Below, piece after piece: positions 48,131 through 57,860 of a DNA stretch of 64,000 bases; within the stretch, counting starts at the first letter, position 1, and every line of letters starts with the position of its first letter. Source of the DNA: Shewanella sp. HN-41. Its GTDB lineage: Bacteria; Pseudomonadota; Gammaproteobacteria; Enterobacterales; Shewanellaceae. A model generated the notes under the pieces. That model worked only from the letters and a program-made list of their open reading frames with translations, did no database searches and had not been told where the DNA came from. The translations under genes and the position numbers were made by a program. The stretch spans positions 1 through 64,000 of the forward strand of contig NZ_AFOZ01000012.1 of the NCBI RefSeq assembly GCF_000217915.1. Reading direction: 5' to 3'.

Positions 48131-48201
48131 TAGTTCAGTCTTTATTCAGCTTCGGCTCTCTATACTCAAATGCCATCTAACAATCATAAGAGGTGCATTG
48201 C

Positions 48202-48456
48202 ATGGAGAATATGACGTTAAGAGTGAATATTGAAGGCAGGGAAGAAAAGGTCGACACGGATTGGTTTGCCATCATGGCGACCTTAAAAAAACGCGGTGTT
48301 GACTGTGATTCTCTTCAGCGAATTCACGCGGAACTCAATGCAGGATTGAAAGTGACGACTCGGCGTCTAACCTTGGCCAAATTACATCAAGATATGAACT
48401 TGGCCAGTATTATTCGTGAGGTGGGGACTTATCTGGGCGACGCTCAGGGAATATGA
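48202..48456 (+). CDS. Small protein, unknown
   Basis: 84-residue protein from an ATG eight nt after AAGAGG. The sequence (MTLRVNIEGREEKVDTDWFA, CDSLQRIHAELNAGLKVTTR) is charged and likely cytosolic. It follows the Atm1-type exporter by about 70 nt in the same direction and may be cotranscribed. No recognisable family. Confidence 0.65.
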   Translation: MENMTLRVNIEGREEKVDTDWFAIMATLKKRGVDCDSLQRIHAELNAGLKVTTRRLTLAKLHQDMNLASIIREVGTYLGDAQGI

Positions 48457-48520
48457 CAGCGTGGGGGATAATTTAACGAATAAGTTATTGATCTACAGAG
48501 TTAAAGGGAATATTCATTGA

Positions 48521-48766
48521 TCATATTCCCTTAATTTTTCCCGCCTTCCAGCCTTCGCACAACAAATTTAATTTTGTTGTCGATTCGTCGATGAGAGTGA
48601 GCCGAATAATTTCGCCTTCACGAAAACACACTAGCTCGCCTTCGATTTCGGTCAGGCGATTACAGCTCTTACAGCTCGTGCTTACAGTTTTACTGACTGG
48701 CAGTTGGCTTACATAGCTTGAGTTCAAAAGTGTTTCCTTAAATTTCTGTACCGTTAAGACATTCAA
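48521..48766 (-). CDS. Small cysteine-pair protein, unknown
   Basis: 81 residues on the minus strand. The middle, TSCKSCNRLTEIEGELVCF, contains a C-x2-C pair and a later cysteine, suggestive of a small metal-binding knuckle. The composition looks coding, but there is no strong ribosome site before the ATG, so the exact start is uncertain. Confidence 0.5.
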   Translation of the reverse strand: MNVLTVQKFKETLLNSSYVSQLPVSKTVSTSCKSCNRLTEIEGELVCFREGEIIRLTLIDESTTKLNLLCEGWKAGKIKGI

Positions 48767-48876
48767 TTAATGCTAACCTCACAGATCTTACCTCTTTTGT
48801 GATATGCATTCAAATATACCTTACCTTAGCCAGTATAGACAAAAGTAGTGGTAGGTTGCTACCACTGGCCCTAACG

Positions 48877-50367
48877 CTATTGGTTTATGTGTGAATAGTA
48901 TTTGTCGAGGGAGAGTGACAGACCACTATCGAGTACGATTCGCACATGCGCAGGTTTAAGTTGTCTTGGCTCGCTGACACCACAGGAATGGGCGATCAAA
49001 GCTAAGTCGTGGTGTAAATTATGATTATAATTGGCGACTCGGGTCGACTTATTCCTAGGATCTAATCCCCGTTGGAGTTTCTTATTGTGGGTAGTGATGC
49101 CCGTTGGGCAGGTATCTTTATTACACTGTAAGGCTTGGATACAACCGAGGGCAAACATATTGCCACGGGCCGATGCGATAAAATCGGCACCTAATGCTAA
49201 CGCCCACGCCACCCGTGAAGGCACGATAAGCTTACCGGAGGCAATGACTTTAATGCGTTTACGCAATCCTCGTTGGATCAAAATGTTCACCAGAATAGGA
49301 AGGCTTTCCTTCAGCGGTAAACCGACATAATCCATCAGCGGTTGCGGCGCGGCTCCGGTACCACCATCGGCACTGTCTAAGGTAAAAAAGTCGGGGGCTG
49401 AATCCTCGCCGCGGCGCTCGATTTCATCGCATAAATCTTCGAGCCATTGTACGTCTCCAAGTACGGCTTTAATGCCAGTCGGCTTACCTGTGACCTCCCG
49501 TACTCTGGCTATCATGTCCAGAATATCCCCCACATTTCTAAATTCAATGTGACCATTGGGGCTGATAGAGTCCTGCCCTTGGGGAATACCACGAATATGG
49601 GCAATTTCTTCGGTTACTTTAATACCGGGTAATATGCCTCCTTTACCGGGTTTAGCCCCTTGGCTCATTTTAATTTCGAACATTTTGACTTCTGGATGCG
49701 CTGCTATCGCCTTCAGTTTTTCATCGTCTAAATGGCCGTGTTCGTTACGTACCCCGTATTTCGCTGTGCCAATTTGAAAGACAAGATCACACCCCCCTTT
49801 TAAGTGGTAGGGGCTTAACCCGCCTTCGCCGGTATTCAACCAACAACCCGCCTGAGCTGCGCCATGGGAAAGGGCGGTGATTGCTGGACGCGATAGTGCG
49901 CCAAAGCTCATCGCAGAAATATGGCAGATGGCCTGTGTTGTGTAGGGATGGCGACAGTGGCTACCAATAGTGAGTGGGTGAATTGGCGTGATATCTTCAT
50001 CTTGGGTAGGGAAGGCCGTATTCATAAACATAATAGTGCCGGCGCTATCCAAGGGACGTGTCGAGCCAAAGGCGATGGTCCTATCTACATTTTTAGCTGC
50101 GCGGTACACCCAGCTTCGTTCGGCACGATTAAAGGGCAGTTCCTCCCTGTCCTGAGCGAAAAAGTATTGTCTAAAAAACTCACCTTGTTTTTCGAATAGA
50201 TATCTAAAACGACCTATAACGGGATAGTTGTGCCTCACCGCTTGTTTCGTTTGCATCTTATCGGCAATGTACATGTACACAATGGCAAGTACACCGAGAC
50301 CAATAAGAATCAAAAAGAGTCCAGAGAATAGATCTAGCCCCCACATAAACCAATTGAGTTCGTTCAT
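48877..50367 (-). CDS. Membrane-anchored FMN glutamate synthase-like protein
   Basis: 496-residue protein. One N-terminal membrane helix (residues about 9-33, with LFLILIGLGVLAIVYMYIA) precedes a GltB-type FMN synthase domain. Its motifs are SAMSFGALSRPAITAL, NTGEGGLSPYH, KMSQGAKPGKGG, the FMN-binding DGGTGAAP and the cysteine cluster CIQALQCNKDTCPTGI. It lacks the glutaminase domain of GltB, so it may use free ammonia or another donor. It is 11 nt downstream of a histidine phosphatase gene and probably cotranscribed. Confidence 0.88.
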   Translation of the reverse strand: MNELNWFMWGLDLFSGLFLILIGLGVLAIVYMYIADKMQTKQAVRHNYPVIGRFRYLFEKQGEFFRQYFFAQDREELPFNRAERSWVYRAAKNVDRTIAFGSTRPLDSAGTIMFMNTAFPTQDEDITPIHPLTIGSHCRHPYTTQAICHISAMSFGALSRPAITALSHGAAQAGCWLNTGEGGLSPYHLKGGCDLVFQIGTAKYGVRNEHGHLDDEKLKAIAAHPEVKMFEIKMSQGAKPGKGGILPGIKVTEEIAHIRGIPQGQDSISPNGHIEFRNVGDILDMIARVREVTGKPTGIKAVLGDVQWLEDLCDEIERRGEDSAPDFFTLDSADGGTGAAPQPLMDYVGLPLKESLPILVNILIQRGLRKRIKVIASGKLIVPSRVAWALALGADFIASARGNMFALGCIQALQCNKDTCPTGITTHNKKLQRGLDPRNKSTRVANYNHNLHHDLALIAHSCGVSEPRQLKPAHVRIVLDSGLSLSLDKYYSHINQ

Positions 50368-50378
50368 ATTGTTATCCT

Positions 50379-50984
50379 TTATTCTTGCCCATACCGAGTC
50401 GAAATAAGGCTCGCAGGCTGGCCCTCATTGAGGGAGAGTAAAAACAGTTGGCCGTAATCATCTTCGTTTATCGCTGGGATTTCAGGTCCCCCAAGGGCTT
50501 TGATGATAAGGGGTACCGTATTGGAATGCCCTGCAATGAGGGTATTGCCTTTGACCGCATACACTTGTTCAGCGATTTGCTGCACATGTGTCGCTATCGC
50601 TTTGGTTGCTGGCACAACAGTGACGGGCAAGTGTCGGGCTTGGGCTATTGGCGTTAATGTTTGTTGTGTTCGTTGATATTGTGTCGCAATAAGTTGGGAT
50701 AGTGGCGTGCGATTTAGGGTACTAATGAGGGCCGTAGCACGTATTTCCCCTGCAGGAGATAATGACGGATCCGCCGCTGGAGACTCGGCTTTTTCTGCAT
50801 GTCTAACTAAAATAATCAGCCTATTGTCTGCGATAGCGTAATTAATCGGAGTTAAACCAAGGCTGATAAATACCACTAGATTGGCCAATAGGTATAGCAG
50901 TAATGCAGGTGACGTGGGAAAGCGCCTATGGGGACCAGTCAAGGCTCTAAAGTGGGAAAAGTGTAAACTGCGATCTGCTGCCAT
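50379..50984 (-). CDS. Histidine-phosphatase-family protein, membrane-anchored or exported
   Basis: 201 residues. A hydrophobic N-terminal segment at about 26-48 (LLLYLLANLVVFISLG) may be an uncleaved anchor or signal. The phosphohistidine motif is LVRHAEKAE, and the second histidine is in IAGHSNTVP. SixA/phosphoglycerate-mutase-like fold; substrate unknown. First gene of a pair with the FMN protein. Confidence 0.85.
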   Translation of the reverse strand: MAADRSLHFSHFRALTGPHRRFPTSPALLLYLLANLVVFISLGLTPINYAIADNRLIILVRHAEKAESPAADPSLSPAGEIRATALISTLNRTPLSQLIATQYQRTQQTLTPIAQARHLPVTVVPATKAIATHVQQIAEQVYAVKGNTLIAGHSNTVPLIIKALGGPEIPAINEDDYGQLFLLSLNEGQPASLISTRYGQE

Positions 50985-51162
50985 TGTGTTACATCCTTTT
51001 AGGTAGGCTTATGCTATGGGTTAGGGAGTCGCCGAGAATGATCTTATTATTCCGTTTCTACCATAGCGTTGCGGCATGATGGTACTGTAAATCTAAAAAT
51101 TACTAAAGTTGGTTAAATTTTGGTCGATAATTAAGTCAGCCCAAATTGAATGGATGACCATC

Positions 51163-51789
51163 ATGGAAATCAATAAATCCCCGCATCTGTCGCAAACACC
51201 TGTATCACACAAAAAATATGCAGAGAATATGGCTGCAAAGGGGGAGGAAGCGAGTGATTCAAAGAATGCGAAAGCCGTCGAAGCTAGCTCTGCACAAACC
51301 GCACAGCAAACGAGTAAACAGCTGATGAATCAAGCGATTCTATCGGCGCAGCAGGATGTAAATATCAAGACTGGCGATGAATCTATGGTCTTGCTCTATC
51401 GCGCCGCAATCGAAGCGATCAACAAAGAATTAGCGCCATCCATGGGGGAGAACGCGATTCAAACCGCCTACGACAATGGTGTCGATACATCCCCAGAAGC
51501 CACGGCCGATCGCATAGTGAGTTTTGCAACCCAGTTTTTTAGTATTCATCAACAGCAGAATTCAGGGATGGATTTTGATGAGCAGCTCGACAGCTTTATG
51601 ACCATTATCGGTGGTGCTATCGATAGCGGTTTTCAGGAAGCAAGGGATATTTTGTCGGGTCTTAAGGTATTGCAGGGGGATATTGCCGATGGCGTAGATA
51701 AAACCTACAGCCTAGTGCAAGAGGGGCTGCAAGCCTTCAGGGATAGCTTTAATAAAAAGCCAGATGAGACTCAATCTACTGCATCTTAG
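51163..51789 (+). CDS. DUF5610 protein
   Basis: 208-residue protein with the DUF5610 pattern in its C-terminal half (YRAAIEAINKELAPSMGENA, PEATADRIVSFATQFFSIH, DFDEQLDSFMTIIGGAIDSG). The first 60 residues are low-complexity and rich in A, K, S and Q. Possible starts are ATG at 51154 and 51163; I favour the second, which has GGA at suitable spacing. No signal peptide. Function unknown. Ends at a terminator. Confidence 0.8.
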   Translation: MEINKSPHLSQTPVSHKKYAENMAAKGEEASDSKNAKAVEASSAQTAQQTSKQLMNQAILSAQQDVNIKTGDESMVLLYRAAIEAINKELAPSMGENAIQTAYDNGVDTSPEATADRIVSFATQFFSIHQQQNSGMDFDEQLDSFMTIIGGAIDSGFQEARDILSGLKVLQGDIADGVDKTYSLVQEGLQAFRDSFNKKPDETQSTAS

Positions 51790-51815
51790 TTCCGCCATCA
51801 TCAGATTCGTAAACT

Positions 51816-51845
51816 TAAGCCCCTTTTGATAAGGGGTTTTTGTTG
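51816..51845 (+). terminator. Terminator after DUF5610 gene
   Basis: CCCCTT-TTGAT-AAGGGG followed by TTTTTG, about 30 nt past the stop. Confidence 0.85.
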
Positions 51846-51900
51846 CGTCGATAAAAGTCTATGCTAGAAGCCTATTTAACGTTGCACTTGGGGACAAGTT

Positions 51901-52650
51901 ATGTGGACTAGGGGACGAGTTATCGAACGTATTGATTGGAGTGATAAGTTATTTTCGCTGCGGATTGTCACCGACCTTGCACCTTTTATTCCCGGCCAGT
52001 TTATCAAGTTAAGCCAAGTTCGTGATGATAAACGCGTTGCCAGAGCCTACTCCCTCGTTAATTCCCCCGATAAAGCCTATGCCGAAGTGCTCGCTGTTGC
52101 GGTCGAAGATGGGCAATTATCGCCACAGTTACAAAATCTTGCTATCGGTGATGAAATTGACGTGACGCAAACAGCAACAGGGTTTATGACCTTAGATGAA
52201 ATTCCCAAGGGTGAGTTGCAAGGTCGGCATTTGTGGTTTTTAGCCACAGGCACAGCCGTAGGGCCATTCTTATCTATGCTCGATACCGATGAACCTTGGC
52301 AACGCTTTGAGAAGATCATATTAGTGTATGGTGTGAGGGAAGCTAAGGATCTGGCCTACCTCGATAAACTGCGAGCCTACGAGCAGCAGTACCCCAACCA
52401 GTTTATTTTGTGTTTGAGTGTGACCCGTGAACCCTTTGAAGGGGCATTGCAGTGCCGTATTCCCGATGGTTTATCCTCTGGGGAAATAGAACGTAAAGTA
52501 GGGTTAACCCTATGTGCGGCTGACTCCCAAGTCATGATTTGCGGTAATCCAGGCATGATAAATGGTGCTCAGGCGGCACTGATAGATAAAGGCCTTGCTA
52601 AAAATTTACGCCGTGCCCCTGGGCAGATAACCGTTGAAAAATATTGGTAA
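51901..52650 (+). CDS. fpr: Ferredoxin/flavodoxin-NADP+ reductase
   Basis: 249-residue FAD enzyme passing electrons between NADPH and ferredoxin or flavodoxin. The FAD-binding RAYSLVNSP motif and NADP-binding LATGTAVGPFLSML are present. The chain ends ITVEKYW, with the C-terminal aromatic that stacks on FAD, as in E. coli Fpr. Cytosolic. Followed after 43 nt by a GST gene in the same direction. Confidence 0.93.
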   Translation: MWTRGRVIERIDWSDKLFSLRIVTDLAPFIPGQFIKLSQVRDDKRVARAYSLVNSPDKAYAEVLAVAVEDGQLSPQLQNLAIGDEIDVTQTATGFMTLDEIPKGELQGRHLWFLATGTAVGPFLSMLDTDEPWQRFEKIILVYGVREAKDLAYLDKLRAYEQQYPNQFILCLSVTREPFEGALQCRIPDGLSSGEIERKVGLTLCAADSQVMICGNPGMINGAQAALIDKGLAKNLRRAPGQITVEKYW

Positions 52651-52693
52651 CCCTTTAGTTTTTGTAATGAGATATTTATAGAAGGATTGATTA

Positions 52694-53290
52694 ATGAAAT
52701 TGCTCTGTTCTCAGGCATCACCCTATGCCCGCTGTGTTAGAAGTTTGATTCACTACTTAGGCATTAAGGATATTGAAGAAGTTACCGTGAATCCCTTCGA
52801 AAATACGGCTGAATTACTAGATGCAAATCCGCTGGGTCAGATCCCCTGCCTTATTACCAACGACGGTATCCCACTGTTTGATAGCGAAGTGATTATGCGC
52901 TATCTGGATGCTGAGTTAGGCGAGCAGCAGATGTTTGGCGCTCATAGGGATAACTGGGTATTGCAGGGACATTTCTCTATGATTAAAGGGCTTATCGATA
53001 GCGCGGTAAAATTACGTCAGGAGCAAATGCGTGAAGAGGAGGGCGTGAGGTCTGCCTTTTGGACTTCGCGGTTTGAGCAAGCATTATTGCGCGGTTTAAT
53101 GCAGATGGAACACCTCAGTGTGATCACTCAAGCTACGATTCAGGCGCCACAATTGGCCTTGATTTGTTTACTGGATTACGTTGATTTTAGGCATCCAGAG
53201 TTAGATTGGCGAAAAGTGGCTCCAGCCACCGCGCTCTGGTTTAGTGAGATGCGTAATCTCCCCGCATTCATTGAAACTCGACCCCAATAG
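52694..53290 (+). CDS. Glutathione S-transferase family protein
   Basis: 198-residue GST-like protein. The thioredoxin-fold N-domain starts MKLLCSQASPYARCVRSLIH, followed by NPLGQIPCLI and the glutathione-contacting DSEVIMRYLD. The helical C-domain ends at about 195. Most like the YibF/YncG group of small bacterial GSTs; substrate unknown. ATG follows AAGGATTGATT. Confidence 0.88.
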   Translation: MKLLCSQASPYARCVRSLIHYLGIKDIEEVTVNPFENTAELLDANPLGQIPCLITNDGIPLFDSEVIMRYLDAELGEQQMFGAHRDNWVLQGHFSMIKGLIDSAVKLRQEQMREEEGVRSAFWTSRFEQALLRGLMQMEHLSVITQATIQAPQLALICLLDYVDFRHPELDWRKVAPATALWFSEMRNLPAFIETRPQ

Positions 53291-53304
53291 CCCATTAGAG
53301 GCGC

Positions 53305-53727
53305 TCAATTGTCAGTTGTGCGCCTTCCCTTTGATCTATCACGGCGATTTTGTTCACCAAAAACACCGAAAAGCTCCCGAGTAACACCATAATCTACTCT
53401 GCGTTCATTACTTGATTGGCGTCTGTCCTCGAAGTGTTGATACCGACATTCGCAATGTGGCATGGTGCATTCTTCCATGGGGATCGCAGGGGCCTCTTTC
53501 GACAAAAAACGCTTACCTGTGATGGCATTAACTTGCTCACAGCAATGCCCCTTATTCACTATGCTGACACAGTGAAAGCGATGACCTTCAATACTCTGGT
53601 TTGTTGTATTACGCTCATTTGAACTTAGGTTTTTGAAATAATGTTTACGGGTTTTCTTGCCACTCCTCAGTTTGACTAGCCCAAATATTGTAAGAGTGGC
53701 TACGATAACCAACAGCATAGTTAACAT
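53305..53727 (-). CDS. Membrane-anchored Cys-rich protein, unknown
   Basis: 140 residues from ATG after GGGAGGCGTT. One membrane helix at residues 3-20 (TMLLVIVATLTIFGLVKL), then a basic region and a cysteine cluster: HRFHCVSIVNKGHCCEQVN, then EECTMPHCECRYQHFEDRR. The spacing suggests a metal-binding or disulfide fold. A tail rich in R, D and S (DRRQSSNERRVDYG) follows. Family not recognised. Confidence 0.72.
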   Translation of the reverse strand: MLTMLLVIVATLTIFGLVKLRSGKKTRKHYFKNLSSNERNTTNQSIEGHRFHCVSIVNKGHCCEQVNAITGKRFLSKEAPAIPMEECTMPHCECRYQHFEDRRQSSNERRVDYGVTRELFGVFGEQNRRDRSKGRRTTDN

Positions 53728-53873
53728 AACGCCTCCCTATAGCCATTTCATGCAAATTAAGGTTCAGTTTAGTTTGATTTGAGATAATCACCAGTTTTGA
53801 ATTTAATTTGTTTTAAAACAAAAAGTTAAATTCTATGTTGCCCTCGGCTTATCTATCTATTACCCTTGCATAA

Positions 53874-53892
53874 TTGATAACTATTATCATTA
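53874..53892. promoter_or_regulatory. Fur box before iron ABC operon
   Basis: GATAAC-TATTAT-CATTAA reads as three NATWAT-type hexamers, matching the Fur box logic, about 55 bp upstream of the fbpA ATG. It implies repression by Fe-bound Fur. Confidence 0.78.
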
Positions 53893-53946
53893 ATGGCTTA
53901 GGTCGATTCGCGCACATCGTGTCATATTCTTGGGGAGACATCGGTA

Positions 53947-54954
53947 ATGAAATGGGTAACTTGTGCTGTTTTTGTTGGGTTAATGTCCGCTGCACACTCT
54001 GCGAGTGCACAGGATAAGTTAACGGTTTATTCCTATCGCCAAGCCTTCTTAGTCGAGCCAATTTTGACTCGTTTTACCGAAGATACTGGTATTAGTGTTG
54101 ATGTGGTTTTTGCTAAAGATGGTATTGCCGAACGGCTCGCTAGGGAAGGTCGTTTATCTCCAGCGGATTTGGTATTGACCTCGGACTTCTCACGTCTGGT
54201 TGAGTTGGTTGATAAAGATCTCACCTCTCCGGTTAACAGCTCTCAGTTAGACTCTAACATCCCTGAACAATATCGTGATCCTGAAGGTCAATGGTATGCC
54301 CTGACGATGCGGGTACGAAATCTCTACACGGCGAAAGATCGTTTAGGGTCGCAGCAATTGACCTATGAATCATTAGCTGAGCCCAAATACAAAGGTAAAA
54401 TTTGTACCCGCAGTGGTAAACATCCCTACAATGTTGCACTGGTTGCTTCGATGATTGCCCACCACGGTGAGGCGCAAGCCAAAACGTGGCTGCAGGGCGT
54501 TAAGGATAACTTGGCCCGTAAACCCCAGGGGAACGATAGGGGGCAAATTGCTGCGGTGAAAGAAGGGGTGTGTGATATCGCCTTAGGCAACAGTTATTAC
54601 TATGGCAATACGTTGCAGGACCCAGAGCAAAAAACGGTGGCAGAAGCGGTAGTCATTAATTTCCCGAACCAAGCCGATCGCGGTGCCCACGTGAATGTGT
54701 CTGGTATGGTGTTGACCCGCCATGCACCTAATAAGGCGAATGCAATCAAGTTGATGGAGTTCTTATCGGCGGATGTTGCTCAAAAAGCCTATGCCGAAGT
54801 GAATATGGAATATCCGGTAAAAGCCAATGTGCCACCTTCACCCTTAGTGGCCTCATGGGGCGAGTTTAAGTCAGATCAATTGCCTATCTTTAAATTGGCT
54901 GAATATCATCAGGCTGCGGTTAAGTTGTTAGATGAAGTCCAGTTTGATCTCTAG
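53947..54954 (+). CDS. fbpA: Fe(III) ABC transporter substrate-binding protein
   Basis: 335-residue periplasmic ferric-binding protein. Signal peptide MKWVTCAVFVGLMSAAHSASA, then QDKLTVYSYRQAFLVEPIL. The C-lobe tyrosines expected to bind iron are in GNSYYYGNTL. Length and layout fit the FbpA/FutA family. First of a three-gene operon under a Fur box. Confidence 0.93.
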   Translation: MKWVTCAVFVGLMSAAHSASAQDKLTVYSYRQAFLVEPILTRFTEDTGISVDVVFAKDGIAERLAREGRLSPADLVLTSDFSRLVELVDKDLTSPVNSSQLDSNIPEQYRDPEGQWYALTMRVRNLYTAKDRLGSQQLTYESLAEPKYKGKICTRSGKHPYNVALVASMIAHHGEAQAKTWLQGVKDNLARKPQGNDRGQIAAVKEGVCDIALGNSYYYGNTLQDPEQKTVAEAVVINFPNQADRGAHVNVSGMVLTRHAPNKANAIKLMEFLSADVAQKAYAEVNMEYPVKANVPPSPLVASWGEFKSDQLPIFKLAEYHQAAVKLLDEVQFDL

Positions 54955-55037
54955 CTCATTGTGTAACAGTGCTAGCGACAAAATGCAGATTTAGGTTATC
55001 AGCGCCATTGATTGGCGCCGTGCTTTTAAGGATTGAC

Positions 55038-56669
55038 ATGATTTTAGGATTAGCCAGGAGCTGGTCGCTTGCTGGTTATGCCATGGGCGCATTATTTGTG
55101 TTGCCTTTATTTGCACTGATATTTCAGGCTCTACAGCCCGATGAAGCCGTGTTTGGGCATTTAATGGCAACTGTGCTACCCACCTATATCATCAACAGTT
55201 TATTGCTGATTTTTTGGGTGAGTGTAGGGGCGCTTTTGCTCGCGTTGCCCTGCGCTTGGCTGGTGGCGCGCTGTGAATTTATCGGTCGACGTTATTTGCA
55301 GTGGGCACTATTACTGCCACTGGCCATGCCGGGATATATTGTTGCCTACGTTTATACCGATTTACTCGATTATGCGGGCCCAGTGCAGCGCGGCCTGCGT
55401 TCCTTGTTTGGTTGGAACTCGCCGCAGGATTATTTCTTCCCCGATATCCGCACCCTAGGCGGTGCGGCCTGTGTGTTGTCGCTGGTGTTATTCCCCTATA
55501 TTTATCTGTTGGCACGTACTGCGTTTACCGAGCAATCCTTAAGCTTGGCGCATGCTTCACGCATCATGGGGTGCTCACCTTGGCAGAGCTTTTGGCGGCT
55601 ATCTTTGCCTATGGCAAGGCCAGCGCTCGCCGTTGGTATCGCCTTAGTTGCTATGGAGACCGCCGCCGATTTTGCCACAGTGAGTTATTTTGCGGTGCCT
55701 ACCTTAACGACGGCCGTGTACGATACTTGGCTTGGCTACGGCAACTTAACCGCAGCCGCTAAGTTATCGGCAATTATGCTGTTGGTGGTGTTTAGCCTGA
55801 TTGGATTTGAACGTTTTGCCCGCCGTAAACAGCAACTCTTCCAAAAACAGTCGCACATTCGAGTCGGTGATTTATATCGGCTCTCGACTAGGCAAACCAT
55901 TCTGGCACTCAGCTTCTGTGGGGTACTCTTGCTGTTAGCTTTTGGGCTGCCCTTTGGTATTTTATTATCCTATGCTATTGGTTATTTTGAACAAAGTTGG
56001 GAACCACGTTTCTGGCTATTGAGTTTTAATAGTTTAAGTCTTGCGCTGATCACTAGCTTAGTTTGCTGCTTAGTCGCCTTATTATTGATATTTATTCGCC
56101 GTATTAGTCCTAGGGGGAGTGATGCCTTGCCCTCACGTTTAGCTTCGACGGGTTATGCGCTACCAGGTACAGTGCTCGCCATTGGTGTGCTCGTGCCTTT
56201 AACTATGCTCGACTTTGCGATTAATGATTTTGCGGATCTTTTAGGGTTAAAGGGGCCTGGGTTGTTATTGACAGGGAGTGTTATGGCATTAATTTTTGCC
56301 TTTTGCGTACGTTTTGTCGCTATCGCCATTGGTAGCGTCGAGAGCAGTTACAAGCGGATTTCGCCGTCACTGGATATGGTGAGTTTGACTATGGGTCAAA
56401 GCCCAAGACAGTTGCTGCAAAGAGTACATCTTCCTTTACTTGCTAAGGGGCTGTTTGCGGGCGCTTTATTGGTGTTTATCGAAAGCATGAAGGAACTGCC
56501 CGCCGCCTTATTACTGCGCCCCGTCGGCTTTGAGAACCTTGCGACCTATGTATTTCAGTTTGTGTCCGATGAAAAACTTGAGCACGGCGCCTTCGCTGCG
56601 ATAGTGATTGTACTCGTAGGCCTAGTACCACTCCTCTATTTAAACCGTTCTTTGGAGCAACACAGCTGA
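55038..56669 (+). CDS. fbpB: Fe(III) ABC transporter permease
   Basis: 543-residue fused permease with two BPD_transp_1 halves and about twelve helices. Each half contains an EAA-type loop: HASRIMGCSPWQSFWRLSLP and VSLTMGQSPRQLLQRVHLP. I start at the ATG after AAGGATTGAC; the longer upstream frame has no ribosome site. Its TGA overlaps the fbpC ATG. Inner-membrane channel for ferric iron. Confidence 0.93.
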   Translation: MILGLARSWSLAGYAMGALFVLPLFALIFQALQPDEAVFGHLMATVLPTYIINSLLLIFWVSVGALLLALPCAWLVARCEFIGRRYLQWALLLPLAMPGYIVAYVYTDLLDYAGPVQRGLRSLFGWNSPQDYFFPDIRTLGGAACVLSLVLFPYIYLLARTAFTEQSLSLAHASRIMGCSPWQSFWRLSLPMARPALAVGIALVAMETAADFATVSYFAVPTLTTAVYDTWLGYGNLTAAAKLSAIMLLVVFSLIGFERFARRKQQLFQKQSHIRVGDLYRLSTRQTILALSFCGVLLLLAFGLPFGILLSYAIGYFEQSWEPRFWLLSFNSLSLALITSLVCCLVALLLIFIRRISPRGSDALPSRLASTGYALPGTVLAIGVLVPLTMLDFAINDFADLLGLKGPGLLLTGSVMALIFAFCVRFVAIAIGSVESSYKRISPSLDMVSLTMGQSPRQLLQRVHLPLLAKGLFAGALLVFIESMKELPAALLLRPVGFENLATYVFQFVSDEKLEHGAFAAIVIVLVGLVPLLYLNRSLEQHS

Positions 56670-57718
56670 TGACAAGCATGCTCAAGCTTAAGCAAGTTCA
56701 TAGTGATTATCAGGGGCAACAGGTGCTCAAAGGCTTGAGCTTAGACCTAGCCCAAGGGGAGATCCTTGCGCTGCTGGGCCCGAGTGGTTGCGGCAAAACG
56801 ACCCTGTTGCGGGCGGTTGCCGGATTACAGGCCATTAGCCAAGGTGAAATCCAGATCAATGGCCGTGTCGTGAGTGGTGATGAGCTGTTTGTGCCTAGCG
56901 AGCAGCGCGGTATCGGGATGATTTTCCAAGACTATGCGCTTTTCCCCCATTTAACAGTGGCGGAAAATATTCTCTTTGGGGTGGCTAAATTGTCAGCAGC
57001 GCAGCGCCAAGCACGGTTAGCTGAAATGCTTACCTTAGTTAAACTTGAGGGATTGGCTAAACGCTACCCCCACGAGCTATCGGGGGGTCAACAGCAACGG
57101 GTTTCCATTGCGCGGGCGTTAGCCTATGAGCCGCAGTTACTCTTGCTCGATGAGCCTTTTTCCAATATTGATGCCCAAGTGCGTTACGAGATGATGGCTG
57201 AAATTCGCAGCATTTTAAAACAGCGAAATGTCAGCGCGATATTTGTGACCCACAGTAAGGATGAAGCCTTTGTATTTGCTGATAAATTAGCCATATTCAA
57301 TCAAGGCATAATAGTGCAACAGGGCAGTGCAGAAGCCTTGTACGCGACACCGAATAGTCGCTATGTGGCTGATTTTTTAGGCAGCGGTAATTACTTACCC
57401 GCCGCAGTTATCGATGGACATAGGGTTAGTACCCCGATAGGCCATTTAACGAGCCTCACGCCGTTGGTTTTGCCGCTCGAGTTTAGCGCAACGGTATTTT
57501 TGCGACCCCAGCAATTGGCTCTCAGCGCCGATGAACAGGGTGTCGGCACTATTACCGAGCGGCGTTTTCTCGGTGCCTTTTGTCATTATTGGGTCAAAAT
57601 TGAAGCCGCCTCCCACGCCCATTATGTGGAGGTGCGTAGTCAAATGATGCAACTCAGTGTGGGTCAAAAAGTAGAATTAACGGCCGAGCCGCATTCCCTC
57701 GTATTATTTGAATCTTAG
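56669..57718 (+). CDS. fbpC: Fe(III) ABC transporter ATP-binding protein
   Basis: 349-residue ATPase of the FbpC/PotA type. Walker A GPSGCGKTT, Q-loop in FQDYALFPHLT, signature LSGGQQQRVSIARALA, Walker B LLLLDEPFSNID. The C-terminal 110 residues form a TOBE-like regulatory domain (STPIGHLTSL, ATVFLRPQQLALS). Start shared with the fbpB stop (TGATG), so translation is coupled. Confidence 0.95.
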   Translation: MTSMLKLKQVHSDYQGQQVLKGLSLDLAQGEILALLGPSGCGKTTLLRAVAGLQAISQGEIQINGRVVSGDELFVPSEQRGIGMIFQDYALFPHLTVAENILFGVAKLSAAQRQARLAEMLTLVKLEGLAKRYPHELSGGQQQRVSIARALAYEPQLLLLDEPFSNIDAQVRYEMMAEIRSILKQRNVSAIFVTHSKDEAFVFADKLAIFNQGIIVQQGSAEALYATPNSRYVADFLGSGNYLPAAVIDGHRVSTPIGHLTSLTPLVLPLEFSATVFLRPQQLALSADEQGVGTITERRFLGAFCHYWVKIEAASHAHYVEVRSQMMQLSVGQKVELTAEPHSLVLFES

Positions 57719-57860
57719 GTATTTTGTTCATCTGCAGTTAATCAGCATTGCCAACTAAAGTATGACATTTTTGCTTACGTTTAACTTGGGTCTATGCGGT
57801 ATTGGTTGATGATATTTTCGACTGTCCTTGCTACCTTAATCCTTCAGATTTGGAGGAATT

